64,000 nt of DNA from Candidatus Mcinerneyibacterium aminivorans (GCA_008086245.1 VSIX01000032.1:105547-169546), one strand, 5' to 3'. Numbered from the stretch's first letter, positions 36,046 to 44,557 are shown. Numbers and translations are program-made. The notes: generated from the letters alone by a model not told the origin.

Positions 36046-37095
36046 ATGTTTAGAAAATTGATGTTGACTTTTATAGTGATTTTATTCTTATTTGCAGGCT
36101 GTCAGAAAGCTGAAGAAAAAGAAGCAGGAAGTTTTGAAGAGCTGGATAAGATTAAACTGGAAAAACCAATGAGTATAACGTCTATGGTTTTTGCTAATAA
36201 TAAAATAGTAGCCTTTAATCAGGGTGACAAAACTATTTATTTGCTTGATTTAAAAGGAAATGTTATTGATAAATACAAAAAAATTGGGAAAGGGCCTGGA
36301 GAATTTACTACTACAAGAGGGGTTAATTTGCTTGGATATTCCAGATATCTTTATGTTATAGATGGGATGACAAATAAAATAATGAAATTTAATTTGGATA
36401 AAAAAATTGATTTTGTGGATGAATATTATATAGAAGTATCACAGGTTTCTCCAGTAGGATTTGTAGATAGCAAAGAAAATATTTATTTAGCAACAATGAT
36501 ATCTGACCATGTAATTTTAAAAGTAAATTCAAATGGTGAAATTATTAATAAATTTCTTAAAAAAGAAAAGGAATCTTTTGAAAATATGAATGCCAATCAG
36601 ATTAGGGATTATCTGGTATCTAACCTTTATTATCCAATTATCCAGGAGAATACTATGGTTCTTACAGGATTTTTATCAAAAAAACTAAAATTTTATAAAA
36701 AGCAAAATGATAATTTTAAACTTTTAAAAGAAACTGAAATGCAGGGGCTGAAAGGTAATGTTTATAAATCAGAAACCAGGGAGAGTTCAAATAAAAGATC
36801 AGTTTCTATAGAGGGTATAGGATATATAGGCAGCTGGATTCATCGGGATAAATACCTGGTTGGAGTTTCTAAACATGATTTTTCAGAAAGTTTTGTAAAC
36901 TGCTTTAATTTAAATGGGAAATTTATAGGAAATATTGAGCTTGAAAGAGATATAAATAAAAAATATGAAAGTATGTTTTTTAACAAAAAACAGGATCGTT
37001 TTTTCTACCAGGTTAGTAGACGAAAAAATGAAAAAGAAGATTATGAATTAGATACTGATTATCTGTATATAGGTAAACTTGAGGTTTATGAATAA
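36046..37095 (+). CDS. Lipoprotein with 6-bladed beta-propeller-like repeats
   Basis: 349 residues. A signal peptide ends in the lipobox LFAGC (Cys20), so the protein should be lipidated. The body has repeated beta-rich units resembling 6-bladed propeller proteins of Bacteroidetes and Acidobacteria: IYLLDLKGNVIDKYKKIGKGPGEFT, then LYVIDGMTNKIMKF and IILKVNSNGEI. GKGPGEF is characteristic. Ligand and role are unknown. It stands alone with its own promoter and is followed by a possible AT-rich terminator. Confidence 0.75.
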   Translation: MFRKLMLTFIVILFLFAGCQKAEEKEAGSFEELDKIKLEKPMSITSMVFANNKIVAFNQGDKTIYLLDLKGNVIDKYKKIGKGPGEFTTTRGVNLLGYSRYLYVIDGMTNKIMKFNLDKKIDFVDEYYIEVSQVSPVGFVDSKENIYLATMISDHVILKVNSNGEIINKFLKKEKESFENMNANQIRDYLVSNLYYPIIQENTMVLTGFLSKKLKFYKKQNDNFKLLKETEMQGLKGNVYKSETRESSNKRSVSIEGIGYIGSWIHRDKYLVGVSKHDFSESFVNCFNLNGKFIGNIELERDINKKYESMFFNKKQDRFFYQVSRRKNEKEDYELDTDYLYIGKLEVYE

Positions 37096-37407
37096 AAATA
37101 GATAATTTTGTAAAAAAGTATTTCTTTTGGGTGTTTATACTTTTTCGCGATTTTCTAATAGAACAAAATCAGAGGAGTATGAAAAAATGGTATATGTCCC
37201 AATTATGGGGATTTAGTAGGCTTAAAAAATAAAATAAAATTGTTCATAAAATAAAACATATCTTTAAGATAAAATCCCTGGAATTGCTATACAGAATTTA
37301 ATTAAGAAGAGAGGCTAAAGAAGTTATGAAAAATAGTTCTGCAGAGAAAAAAGTACAACTAAAGTTAAATTATCATTTTATAAATTTATTGTAATGAAGG
37401 AGGATCA
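37096..37407. other. Intergenic region, 312 bases, no gene supported
   Basis: Contains a possible AT-rich terminator (37113-37145) after the propeller lipoprotein. Two tiny open frames (37179-37232, 17 residues; 37326-37394, 22 residues) are seen, but neither has a well-placed ribosome site or resembles a known family. A strong AAGGAGGATC precedes the next gene. Confidence 0.6.
37113..37145 (+). terminator. AT-rich hairpin after the propeller lipoprotein gene
   Basis: AAAAAGTAT (37113-37121) pairs with ATACTTTTT (37137-37145) around a 15-base loop, 18 bases after the stop codon, ending in five T. Plausible intrinsic terminator but with only one G-C pair. Confidence 0.4.
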
Positions 37408-37920
37408 ATGGCAGTAAAGGACATTCTTTTACTCGGCAATCTGAATTTGAGAAAATTATCTCTTCAGGTGGATTTTAATAGAGATAATGTAGATGAAATT
37501 TTTAGAGACCTTAAGGATACTCTTGAGAATTTTCAAAATAGGAAGGGTCTTGGCAGGGCAATAGCTGCACCTCAAATTTCATACCTTAAAAGAATGATAT
37601 ATATAAATGATGGTAAAAATGAAATTAAAATGGTTAACCCTCATATTCTTTATTGCAGCAGAGAAAAAATTCAAGTATGGGATACATGTTTTAGCTTTAA
37701 AGCAGAATTCTATGTTAAAATTAAGCGGTTTAAAAAAATTAAAGTACAGTATTTAAATGAAAATAAAGAAGAAAAAACCGAAATATTTGAAGATTCCATG
37801 TCGGAATTGATTCAGCATGAAATAGATCATTTAAATGGAATACTTGCTGTGGACCATTTAGAAAATTCAAGAAATATTATAATGAGAGATGAATTTGAAA
37901 ATCGCCTGGATCGATTTTAA
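37408..37920 (+). CDS. Divergent peptide deformylase-like protein
   Basis: 170 residues. Motif 1 is GRAIAAPQI (residues 49-57) for the usual GIGLAAPQ, and motif 3 is intact as QHEIDHLNGIL (His137, Glu138, His141). Motif 2, normally EGCLS, reads DTCFS with Cys94 kept. The metal ligands (Cys and two His) are therefore present, but the glycine and leucine of motif 2 are replaced. Deformylases remove the formyl group from nascent proteins; this could be a secondary, specialised or weakly active copy. It has an excellent AAGGAGG site. Its usual partner fmt is not adjacent. Confidence 0.8.
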   Translation: MAVKDILLLGNLNLRKLSLQVDFNRDNVDEIFRDLKDTLENFQNRKGLGRAIAAPQISYLKRMIYINDGKNEIKMVNPHILYCSREKIQVWDTCFSFKAEFYVKIKRFKKIKVQYLNENKEEKTEIFEDSMSELIQHEIDHLNGILAVDHLENSRNIIMRDEFENRLDRF

Positions 37921-37971
37921 AAATAAGATTTGTTGCTAAATAGTATCAATAAGAAGTTCTTTAAGAAAATA

Positions 37972-39666
37972 TTACATCTTGCCGTGTTTTATAATCGATA
38001 TTAGAAGCCAAAATCCCATTATTCCTGCTGATAAAAAACCCAGCAGACCTATGACTGAAATATCATTCCATTTGGGTGGAATGTCGGCAAGTACAATTAG
38101 AGAAGACCCTATAATCAAAGATGCAAGTACAATCGAAAACGATATTCTGTTGCTTATTTGCTCGTTTTTGCTGATAAATTTATCAAAATCCTTATGTTCC
38201 ATTACTATTTTAAATTCGCCTTCTTTTATTTTAGAAAGAATACTGCGTGTTTCATAGGGGAGGTCTTTAAGAAGATTAAATAATTCCAGTGAAGTGTTGT
38301 AAAAATTTTTAAAGAATGATTTTATCCCCATTCGTTCCTTAATAATATTTTTAGCATAGGGTTTGATGTGTTCTATCATATTAATATTAGGATATAAATC
38401 TCTTGCGATGTTTTCTATATTCATCATCGATTTAAATAAGAAAGTTATATTGGAGGGTAGTTTTATATTATGCGAAATCACTAATTTAATCAGTTTGTTT
38501 AAGAGTTCGGCAACATTTATCTGTTTAAGAGGTACGGAGTAATATCTTTCAATAAGCTCATAAATTTCCAGTTCAAACCGGTCTTCGTTTTTTATATTCT
38601 TATTTTCTGACAGTTTAATTATTGCTTTAGTAATTTTCCTTTCATTTTTTTGCATGAATCCAATCATAATGTCCGCCATTATTTGTCTGTATTTTGGAAG
38701 AAGTATTCCCATCATCCCAAAATCTAGAAAACATATTTTGTTTTCTTTTAGAGCAAGTATGTTTCCTGCATGGGGATCGGCGTGGAAAAAACCGTGTTCA
38801 AATATCTGCTTTAACATCGATTCTACAATATTTATAGCAATTTCCTTATTCTGTTCAGTATCATTAAATTTTTCTATTTCGGAAAGGGGAGTTCCAATAA
38901 TTCTTTCCATTACTAGAATCTTTGAAGTGGAATATTCTTTATAAACCCGGGGAACATAAATATTATTATTATCAAGAAAGTTTCCCCTGAATTTTTCAAT
39001 ATGCTGAAACTCAATATAGAAATCAAGTTCTTTATAAATTGTTTTTTCAAATTCTTTAACAATTCCCGGAAAATCAAAATTTTGAGCACCTTTAATATAT
39101 TTTTCAATTAATTTGGATAGGGTATACATTATTTCTATATCATCTTTAATAATATCATGAATCCCGGGACGCTGTACTTTGACAATGATCTCATCATCAT
39201 TTAGTAAAATTCCTTTGTGAACCTGTGCGATAGAAGCAGCAGCTATAGGTTCTTTATCCAGTGATTTGAATACTTCATTAATTTCTTCATTAAGTTCTTT
39301 TCTAATTATTTCAAAAGCTTTATCAGGTGAAAAAGGAGATACCTCATCCTGTAATTTTTTTAACTCAATTATAAGAGGCTGGGGGAGAAGATCAGGTCTA
39401 TTGCTCATAAGTTGTCCGAATTTGATGAAAGTAGGTCCTAACTCTTCAAGAACCATTCTTATTCGCTCCCACCTGGAATATTCTTCTTTGATCTTTTCAC
39501 CTGTTTTTGATGTTTTTCTATAGGGAGATATATATTTTTTGAGTTTAATGTTTATGAGCAAATCTTCAAAGCCGTGTTTTATGAGGACTATGAAAACATC
39601 CTTGTAACGGTTAATCTGACTGGATATCTGTTTTAAATAACTTTTTCCCTGCTCTTTATTATTCAT
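37972..39666 (-). CDS. ABC1/AarF/UbiB atypical kinase family protein
   Basis: 564 residues. Family motifs: FIKFGQLMSNRPDLLP (the KxGQ motif), the Ala-rich loop AAASIAQVH in place of a glycine-rich loop, IVKVQRPG with the ATP lysine, GFFHADPHAGNIL (catalytic loop) and CFLDFGMMG. Two C-terminal membrane segments (about 505-560) anchor it. UbiB proteins support isoprenoid quinone synthesis as ATPases, yet no quinone gene is visible here. It overlaps the preceding coiled-coil gene by 8 bases, the pairing often seen between UbiB-like proteins and small phasin-like proteins. Confidence 0.9.
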   Translation of the reverse strand: MNNKEQGKSYLKQISSQINRYKDVFIVLIKHGFEDLLINIKLKKYISPYRKTSKTGEKIKEEYSRWERIRMVLEELGPTFIKFGQLMSNRPDLLPQPLIIELKKLQDEVSPFSPDKAFEIIRKELNEEINEVFKSLDKEPIAAASIAQVHKGILLNDDEIIVKVQRPGIHDIIKDDIEIMYTLSKLIEKYIKGAQNFDFPGIVKEFEKTIYKELDFYIEFQHIEKFRGNFLDNNNIYVPRVYKEYSTSKILVMERIIGTPLSEIEKFNDTEQNKEIAINIVESMLKQIFEHGFFHADPHAGNILALKENKICFLDFGMMGILLPKYRQIMADIMIGFMQKNERKITKAIIKLSENKNIKNEDRFELEIYELIERYYSVPLKQINVAELLNKLIKLVISHNIKLPSNITFLFKSMMNIENIARDLYPNINMIEHIKPYAKNIIKERMGIKSFFKNFYNTSLELFNLLKDLPYETRSILSKIKEGEFKIVMEHKDFDKFISKNEQISNRISFSIVLASLIIGSSLIVLADIPPKWNDISVIGLLGFLSAGIMGFWLLISIIKHGKM

Positions 39667-39973
39667 CTTTTGTTGTTATTTCTTTTAATTTTTTTTCTAA
39701 TTTATTGATTCTTTTTTCAAGTTTTTCAACTTTGTCCTGGTTAGGAATATCTAGTTTATCAAGAGATTTTTTAACGTATTCATCAACCTTTTTTTCAATA
39801 TTTTTTTTGGTTTTCTCAGATTGTTTTAAAATTTCATCAACGAATTTTTCACCTTCTTCTTCTGACATTTTACTTTCTTCTGCAATTTTTTTTCCAATTT
39901 CTTTAATTTTTTCCCCTGTTAAAGAAGCGATACCAATTCCGGTTAAAATAGTTTTCTTAAGAAAATCTTTCAT
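39659..39973 (-). CDS. Small coiled-coil, phasin-like protein
   Basis: 104 residues. A short hydrophobic or amphipathic N-terminus (FLKKTILTGIGIASLTGEKI) precedes a highly charged coiled coil to the C-terminus. It resembles the small phasin-like proteins encoded beside ABC1/UbiB kinases in several phyla; the function is unknown. AAAGGAGT lies before the ATG, and the gene is translationally coupled to the kinase. Confidence 0.7.
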   Translation of the reverse strand: MKDFLKKTILTGIGIASLTGEKIKEIGKKIAEESKMSEEEGEKFVDEILKQSEKTKKNIEKKVDEYVKKSLDKLDIPNQDKVEKLEKRINKLEKKLKEITTKDE

Positions 39974-40018
39974 ATAAACTCCTTTCTTTAATTAATTTAA
40001 TTATAAACCCTACATTTA

Positions 40019-40046
40019 ATAATAATAGGATTTCTGAAAAAATCAA
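40019..40046 (-). promoter_or_regulatory. Probable promoter of the phasin-like/ubiB operon
   Basis: On the minus strand TTGATT (40046-40041) and TATTAT (40024-40019) are 16 bases apart, about 45 bases before the ATG at 39973. The region is AT-rich, so other placements of the -10 are possible. Confidence 0.45.
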
Positions 40047-40103
40047 TATTTAAAAGGGTAATGGAAATGTTTATTTATCAGAAAACAGAAAAAGTTTCTA
40101 ACT

Positions 40104-40968
40104 TTATCTTTTTACTACTATCATAACTTTTTTTGTATCTTTTATAGGAATATTATTTCCTGTCTCATAATTTCTTATTGCATCATATAGTATGTCTTTT
40201 TTATATTTAAAATTTCTACCTCTTTTTGTTCCAGGATCATTTGTTATAAAATATTGAGAAATTTTGTTCCACCCAATAATGAGAAGCATATGTCTTTTTG
40301 GTCCTGGAGGGGTAAAATATGGATTGTTGAGCTTTTGTCCGTTGACTGGAACAATTATTATTCTATTTTTGTTTAATTCATAGATAATACTTTTTTGATC
40401 TAAAACAGGCTTTATCTTTACATTTGTGTAGGAAAAATATGCTTTAAAAATTCTTTTGACTGTATCTTCAGCAGATGTGTCGTAAAAACTACCGTAATTG
40501 TTGTGTTCAAAATTTGAAATTGCTATGATTTGAATTAAGGCATTATTTTTTGTTAAATTAGAATTATAAACCCAATTCATGGCCATTACTGCGGAAGCTT
40601 CTTCACAGCCTGCTGCCTGTCTAGTATCATTCCAGTTTCCAAAGGGAGCCTGGGGGGGTAAAGAAAACATTATGATAAACCGAGTTTAATTTTCTTATGG
40701 GATAAAAAATATAATCATAATTAAAATTCTTATTATATGAATTATTATCCTTAATTATTCCGGTGATATTTAGATGATTAAATATAAAACTTCTGTTTAG
40801 TTTGAATGAAAACGGTTCTTTATTTCCTAAATTATATGAATCAAATATGGCACTGTTTAAAATTTCTGAATAAAAAACTCTTTTTGTTGAAGAAAATAGC
40901 ACAAATAAAATCACTATTAATAAAAAATATTTTTTAAAAATAAACTGTACTTTTTTCATATTTTTCAT
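40104..40968 (-). pseudogene. C39-like cysteine peptidase gene split by a frameshift at a run of seven C
   Basis: Two overlapping minus-strand frames together make one protein of about 288 codons. The first (40968-40627) has a signal or anchor segment and ends shortly after NVFFTPP. The second (from about 40670 to 40104) holds the C39-like domain: QAPFGNW, TRQAAGCEEASAVMAMNW with the likely catalytic Cys, RHMLLIIGW with the likely His, and ITNDPGTKRG. With six instead of seven C at 40652-40658 the frames join as NVFFTPQAPFGNW, matching the usual start of this domain. It may be a broken gene, a phase-variable gene or a sequencing error. Confidence 0.75.
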
Positions 40969-41113
40969 ACAATTATGTTGATATCAAAAATCTATAATGT
41001 CAATTACTATTTATATATGGTATTTAATCTCGATAGAAAAAATTAATGAGTTTAATATTGATATTTTGAATAAATTGGATAATTTATATAACAGGAGTAT
41101 AAAGGAGGGTTTT

Positions 41114-41677
41114 ATGGAAAAGAAAAAAATGGGGAAGAAACCAAATATGTTTCCTTTTCCTGTTACAATTGTTGGCGCAAATTATAAATGTAAACCAAAT
41201 TATATGACAATTGCCTTTGCTGGAGTTGTTAATATGAATCCAGGGATGATTGCTTTGGGAGTTAATGCGAAACATGTTACAACCAGAGGAATTTATGAAA
41301 ATAAAACATTCAGTATTAATTTCCCAAATGAAGAAATGGTTAAAGTAACAGATTATATTGGTATAAATTCTGGGAAAACTGTTGAAAAGTCAAAATTATT
41401 TGAAAATTTTTATGGACAGCTTAAAAATGCTCCTATGATAAAAGAATGTCCTGTAAATATTGAGTGCAGAGTATATAAAACTATTCAGGATATAGGATCG
41501 GATGATATTGTTATAGGGGAAATTATTGAAACTTATGCCGGCACTGATTTTATTACCCATGGGGAAATAGATATTGAAAAGGTTAAACCTATAACATTTA
41601 GCTGGAAGGGATATTATTCCACAGGTAATTTTATTGGGAAAGCATGGGAAATTGGAAAAAATTACAATAAAGATTAA
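41114..41677 (+). CDS. Flavin reductase-like (FMN-binding split barrel) protein
   Basis: 187 residues from the ATG at 41114, which has a strong AAAGGAGG; an ATG at 40997 has no ribosome site. The pattern PFPVTIVGANY, NYMTIAFAGVVNMNPGMIALGV and FSINFPNEEMVKVTDYIG is typical of flavoredoxin-type proteins with FMN bound at a split barrel. These reduce flavin or carry electrons in anaerobes. It is followed after 3 bases by the DUF1848 gene, so the two probably share a transcript. Partner and substrate are unknown. Confidence 0.85.
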   Translation: MEKKKMGKKPNMFPFPVTIVGANYKCKPNYMTIAFAGVVNMNPGMIALGVNAKHVTTRGIYENKTFSINFPNEEMVKVTDYIGINSGKTVEKSKLFENFYGQLKNAPMIKECPVNIECRVYKTIQDIGSDDIVIGEIIETYAGTDFITHGEIDIEKVKPITFSWKGYYSTGNFIGKAWEIGKNYNKD

Positions 41678-41680
41678 ATT

Positions 41681-42625
41681 ATGAATAAAAGCAAGCCCAT
41701 TATAGTATCGGCGAGTAGAGCTACTGATATCCCGGCATTTTACGGTGATTGGTTCATGGATAAGCTTGAAAGAGGACACTGTAGCTGGATTAATCCCTTT
41801 AATGGGAAAAAGAAGAGAATATCATTTGAAAATCTCAGATTGATAGTCTTCTGGACAAAAAATCCGGAGCCGTTTATTAAATATTTAAATAGAATAGATG
41901 AAATGGGGTATAATTACTATTTTTTATATACTCTTAATGATTACGAAGAAGATGGTCTTGAACCCAATCTGCCCAGCCTTGAGAGTAGAATAAAATCATT
42001 TAAAAAATTGTCAACTATTTTAGGAAAAGAAAAAGTGTTATGGCGATTTGATCCTTTAATTTTAACAGAGAAAATAGATATTAATAACCTAATAAATAAA
42101 ATTAATAGAGTAGGTGAAAGAATCCAAAAATATACTAAAAGATTAATATTTAGCTATGCCGATATAGAAAAATACAATTCCGTAAAAAAAAATTTAAGGC
42201 AAAAAAACATCAGCTATATAAAAATGTCAAAAAAAGATAAACATAATATAGCCAAAAAAATAAGTGAGTTAAATAAAAACTGGCATCTTGAAATAAATAC
42301 CTGTGCCGAAGATGTTGAATTAGAAAGATATGGAATATATAAAGGGAAATGTATCGATGATAAAATAATGATTAATTGTTTTTATGAAGATAAAAAACTA
42401 ATGGAATATCTTGGAGTAAGTAAAAAATTTAATATTAACTCCGAATCCCCCAAGAATTTAAAGGACAGGGGACAACGTAAAGAGTGCAAATGTATCGAAA
42501 GCAAAGATATTGGACAGTATGAAACCTGTATGCATTTATGCTATTATTGTTATGCTAATAAAAACCCCAAAAAAGTCAAACATAATCTTGAAAATCATAA
42601 TTACCATCTTGATACAATATGCTGA
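41681..42625 (+). CDS. DUF1848 protein with C-terminal cysteine cluster
   Basis: 314 residues. DUF1848 hallmarks: SASRATDIPAFYGDWF at the N-terminus, CSWINPFNGK, FWTKNPEPFI, FLYTLNDYE, WRFDPLIL and INTCAEDVELE. The C-terminus has a cysteine cluster CKCIESKDIGQY, then CMHLCYYCYANKNP. That last part contains C-x3-C-x2-C, the spacing of radical SAM enzymes, but near the C-terminus rather than the N-terminus. The family has no firmly established function. It lies 3 bases behind a flavin reductase-like gene, a possible electron donor (inference). Confidence 0.85.
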   Translation: MNKSKPIIVSASRATDIPAFYGDWFMDKLERGHCSWINPFNGKKKRISFENLRLIVFWTKNPEPFIKYLNRIDEMGYNYYFLYTLNDYEEDGLEPNLPSLESRIKSFKKLSTILGKEKVLWRFDPLILTEKIDINNLINKINRVGERIQKYTKRLIFSYADIEKYNSVKKNLRQKNISYIKMSKKDKHNIAKKISELNKNWHLEINTCAEDVELERYGIYKGKCIDDKIMINCFYEDKKLMEYLGVSKKFNINSESPKNLKDRGQRKECKCIESKDIGQYETCMHLCYYCYANKNPKKVKHNLENHNYHLDTIC

Positions 42626-42682
42626 TTTTCTATATCTAAAATATTTATTCTGAAATGATAATTTTACTAAATAAAAAAAAAG

Positions 42683-42712
42683 TTGCAACATTTAGAAAAA
42701 GCTTCGTATAAA
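42683..42712 (+). promoter_or_regulatory. Promoter of the candidate small RNA
   Basis: TTGCAA (42683-42688) and TATAAA (42707-42712) are separated by 18 bases, predicting a start near 42719, directly ahead of the structured, terminated segment. Confidence 0.55.
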
Positions 42713-42718
42713 AGTATG

Positions 42719-42822
42719 AAAACCACTCAAATGGGGGAAAATTTGGGGAAGATGATTCCCGTAGTTATATGAAACAGCAGGAATCATCTAAAATCGGGAC
42801 TATATAGTCCCGATTTTTTTTT
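42719..42822 (+). ncRNA. Candidate small RNA or leader with alternative hairpins and a strong terminator
   Basis: About 104 bases between a promoter and a perfect terminator. The body can fold in two exclusive ways: GGGAA (42746-42750) with TTCCC (42756-42760), or GATGATTCC (42751-42759) with GGAATCATC (42780-42788). The terminator stem follows at once. An 18-codon open frame (42716-42772) lacks a ribosome site. I do not recognise a known RNA family. It could be a trans-acting RNA or an attenuator; the next gene is 380 bases away, which favours an independent RNA. Confidence 0.5.
42790..42822 (+). terminator. Strong intrinsic terminator of the candidate small RNA
   Basis: A 28-base perfect palindrome (AAAATCGGGACTAT and its complement, 42790-42817) with a TATA loop and nine T in a row (42814-42822). 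This is a textbook rho-independent terminator on the + strand. Confidence 0.88.
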
Positions 42823-42889
42823 ATTTAAGCACTTTTGAAAGATATAAAAGGTAAATAATAAAAATGGAACAAAACTAAGGTTTTATTGT

Positions 42890-43015
42890 TTATTTAATGA
42901 ATTCGGAAAGAAGATGCAAATAAGGTATGTTAATTACCTTACCTTCTGCCAACAATATCTTCTTTCCTCCTTTCTCACTTTCAATAAATTTAATGAAATC
43001 TTTTTTAGTTAACAT
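42890..43015 (-). CDS. Possible small protein, 41 residues
   Basis: Minus-strand frame with ATG at 43015 and TAA at 42890. The translation has balanced composition: MLTKKDFIKFIE at the start, then GGKKILLAEGKVINIPY and LLSEFIK. No ribosome site is visible and no family is recognised. It may be a real small protein, a remnant of a larger gene, or chance. Low confidence. Confidence 0.25.
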   Translation of the reverse strand: MLTKKDFIKFIESEKGGKKILLAEGKVINIPYLHLLSEFIK

Positions 43016-43154
43016 TAGATAACAGGTATAGTTTTTAAATAATTTTGAAAAAATGTATTAATTATATATTTTTTCATCTTGGATATTTTCTTATTTTTTA
43101 TTCAAGTAATTTTATTAACATGCAGTGATACTTTAGTTAGCTTTTTGAAAATGG

Positions 43155-43182
43155 TTGACTATAAAACAAAATAAACTATTAT
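43155..43182 (+). promoter_or_regulatory. Promoter of the M18 aminopeptidase gene
   Basis: TTGACT (43155-43160), a 16-base spacer and TATTAT (43177-43182). Start near 43189, giving a short leader with AAAGGAG before the ATG at 43205. Confidence 0.75.
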
Positions 43183-43204
43183 AGTTTTAAAAGAAAGGAG
43201 TATT

Positions 43205-44503
43205 ATGAATAAAAAGAAGAAATTGGCAAAAAAACTATTAACCTTTATAGAAAATTCCCCGACATCTTTTCATGCGACCAAAAATATTAAAAACAAACTC
43301 GAAAGTAATAATTTCAAAAAGCTTAAAGAAGATGAGAAATGGGATTTAAACCCTGGAAATAAATATTATTTAGAAAGAAACAATTCGGCTCTCATAGCTT
43401 TTACCTATGGTAAAAATAACATAGAAAATGGATTTAACCTAATTGGTGCTCATACTGACAGTCCACTTTTAAAAATTAAAAATGAAGCAGTTATAAAAAA
43501 ACATAATTATATAAAAATAGGTACTGAAGTTTATGGAGGTCCTATCGTTCATACCTGGCTTGATAAAGAGCTATCAATAGCAGGTAGAGTTACAGTAGAA
43601 GAAGGTGGAGAAATAAAATCTAAACTCGTTAATTTCGAAGAGCCTGTTGCTATTATACCAAATTTAGCTATACATATGAATAGAAAGGTAAATAAAGGAT
43701 TTGAATACAACAAACAAAAACATTTACCTGCAATTATATCAACCGTTAATAATGAAGATGATAATTCAAATAATAATAAAAATTTTTTAAAACAGCTGAT
43801 AGCAGATAAAATTAATACTAAATACGAAAGTATTTATGAACTGGATCTTTTCCTTTATGATATAACTTCTCCAAAAGTTACCGGTATTGAAAATGAATTT
43901 GTTACAGCAGGTAGATTGGATGATTTAGCTATGTGTCATTCGATACTTGAGGCTTTAACAAATAAAGATAGATATGAGGCTACAAATATAGGTATATTTT
44001 ATGATAATGAGGAAATAGGAAGTAGAACATATCAGGGAGCAAATTCGAATTTTTTAAGAGATACTTTGGAAAGATTAATAATAACAGAGGGTGGAGATAG
44101 ACAGGATTATTTCAGGGCAATAGCAAATTCATTTTTAATTTCTGCAGACCAGGCGCATGCTTTACATCCAAATTTTAGTGATAAACATGATAGCAACTAT
44201 GCTCCTGTAATAAATAAAGGACCAGTTGTTAAATTGAATGCAAACTTTAGATATGCAACAACATCCGAAACAGCATCATATTTTGAAAAATTATGCAAAG
44301 ATGCAAATGTACCGTTTCAGAGATTAGCAAATAGATCCGATATGAAATCTGGCAGCACAATAGGCCCTATGACTTCCTCTTTACTGAATGTTAAGACTGT
44401 GGATGTTGGGAATCCTCTATGGGCTATGCATTCAGTTAGAGAAACGGGTGGAGTAAAAGATCATTTTTATATGACCGAAATCTTTAAAAAATTTTTTAAA
44501 TAA
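43205..44503 (+). CDS. M18-family aminopeptidase
   Basis: 432 residues, the family length. Zinc ligands and catalytic residues appear in IGAHTDSPLLKIK (His, Asp), AGRLDDLAM (Asp), DNEEIGSRTYQGA (two Glu) and the final MHSVRE (His). SADQAHALHPNFSDKHD and NANFRYATT are further M18 hallmarks. M18 enzymes release N-terminal residues, often acidic ones, from peptides in the cytoplasm, which suits an amino-acid-consuming cell. It has its own promoter and a shared bidirectional terminator. Confidence 0.93.
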   Translation: MNKKKKLAKKLLTFIENSPTSFHATKNIKNKLESNNFKKLKEDEKWDLNPGNKYYLERNNSALIAFTYGKNNIENGFNLIGAHTDSPLLKIKNEAVIKKHNYIKIGTEVYGGPIVHTWLDKELSIAGRVTVEEGGEIKSKLVNFEEPVAIIPNLAIHMNRKVNKGFEYNKQKHLPAIISTVNNEDDNSNNNKNFLKQLIADKINTKYESIYELDLFLYDITSPKVTGIENEFVTAGRLDDLAMCHSILEALTNKDRYEATNIGIFYDNEEIGSRTYQGANSNFLRDTLERLIITEGGDRQDYFRAIANSFLISADQAHALHPNFSDKHDSNYAPVINKGPVVKLNANFRYATTSETASYFEKLCKDANVPFQRLANRSDMKSGSTIGPMTSSLLNVKTVDVGNPLWAMHSVRETGGVKDHFYMTEIFKKFFK

Positions 44504-44522
44504 ATTATAATCGCAGAGGCGA

Positions 44523-44557
44523 AACTAAACCCCGGATATTATATCCGGGGTTTAGTT
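44523..44557. terminator. Bidirectional terminator between convergent genes
   Basis: A perfect 17-bp inverted repeat: AACTAAACCCCGGATAT (44523-44539) and its complement (44541-44557). The GC-rich centre is flanked by A/T, so it works in both directions, ending the aminopeptidase gene (+) and the dehydrogenase-like gene (-). Confidence 0.85.

Larger units (their letters stand above)
42626..43204. other. 579-base intergenic region with candidate small RNA and small ORF
   Basis: Holds the candidate small RNA with its promoter and terminator (42683-42822), a 41-codon minus-strand open frame (42890-43015), and the promoter of the aminopeptidase gene (43155-43182). Positions 43016-43150 show nothing recognisable. 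Confidence 0.7.

Noticed and set aside
37179..37232. 17-residue open frame with GAGGAG nearby
   Set aside because: The ribosome site is only about 1 base from the ATG and the product has no recognisable feature.
37326..37394. 22-residue open frame before the deformylase-like gene
   Set aside because: No good ribosome site, no hydrophobic segment or motif; likely chance in AT-rich sequence.
39705..39977. Open frame opposite the phasin-like gene
   Set aside because: Shadow of a lysine-rich coiled-coil gene; gives a Ser/Phe-rich product without a ribosome site.
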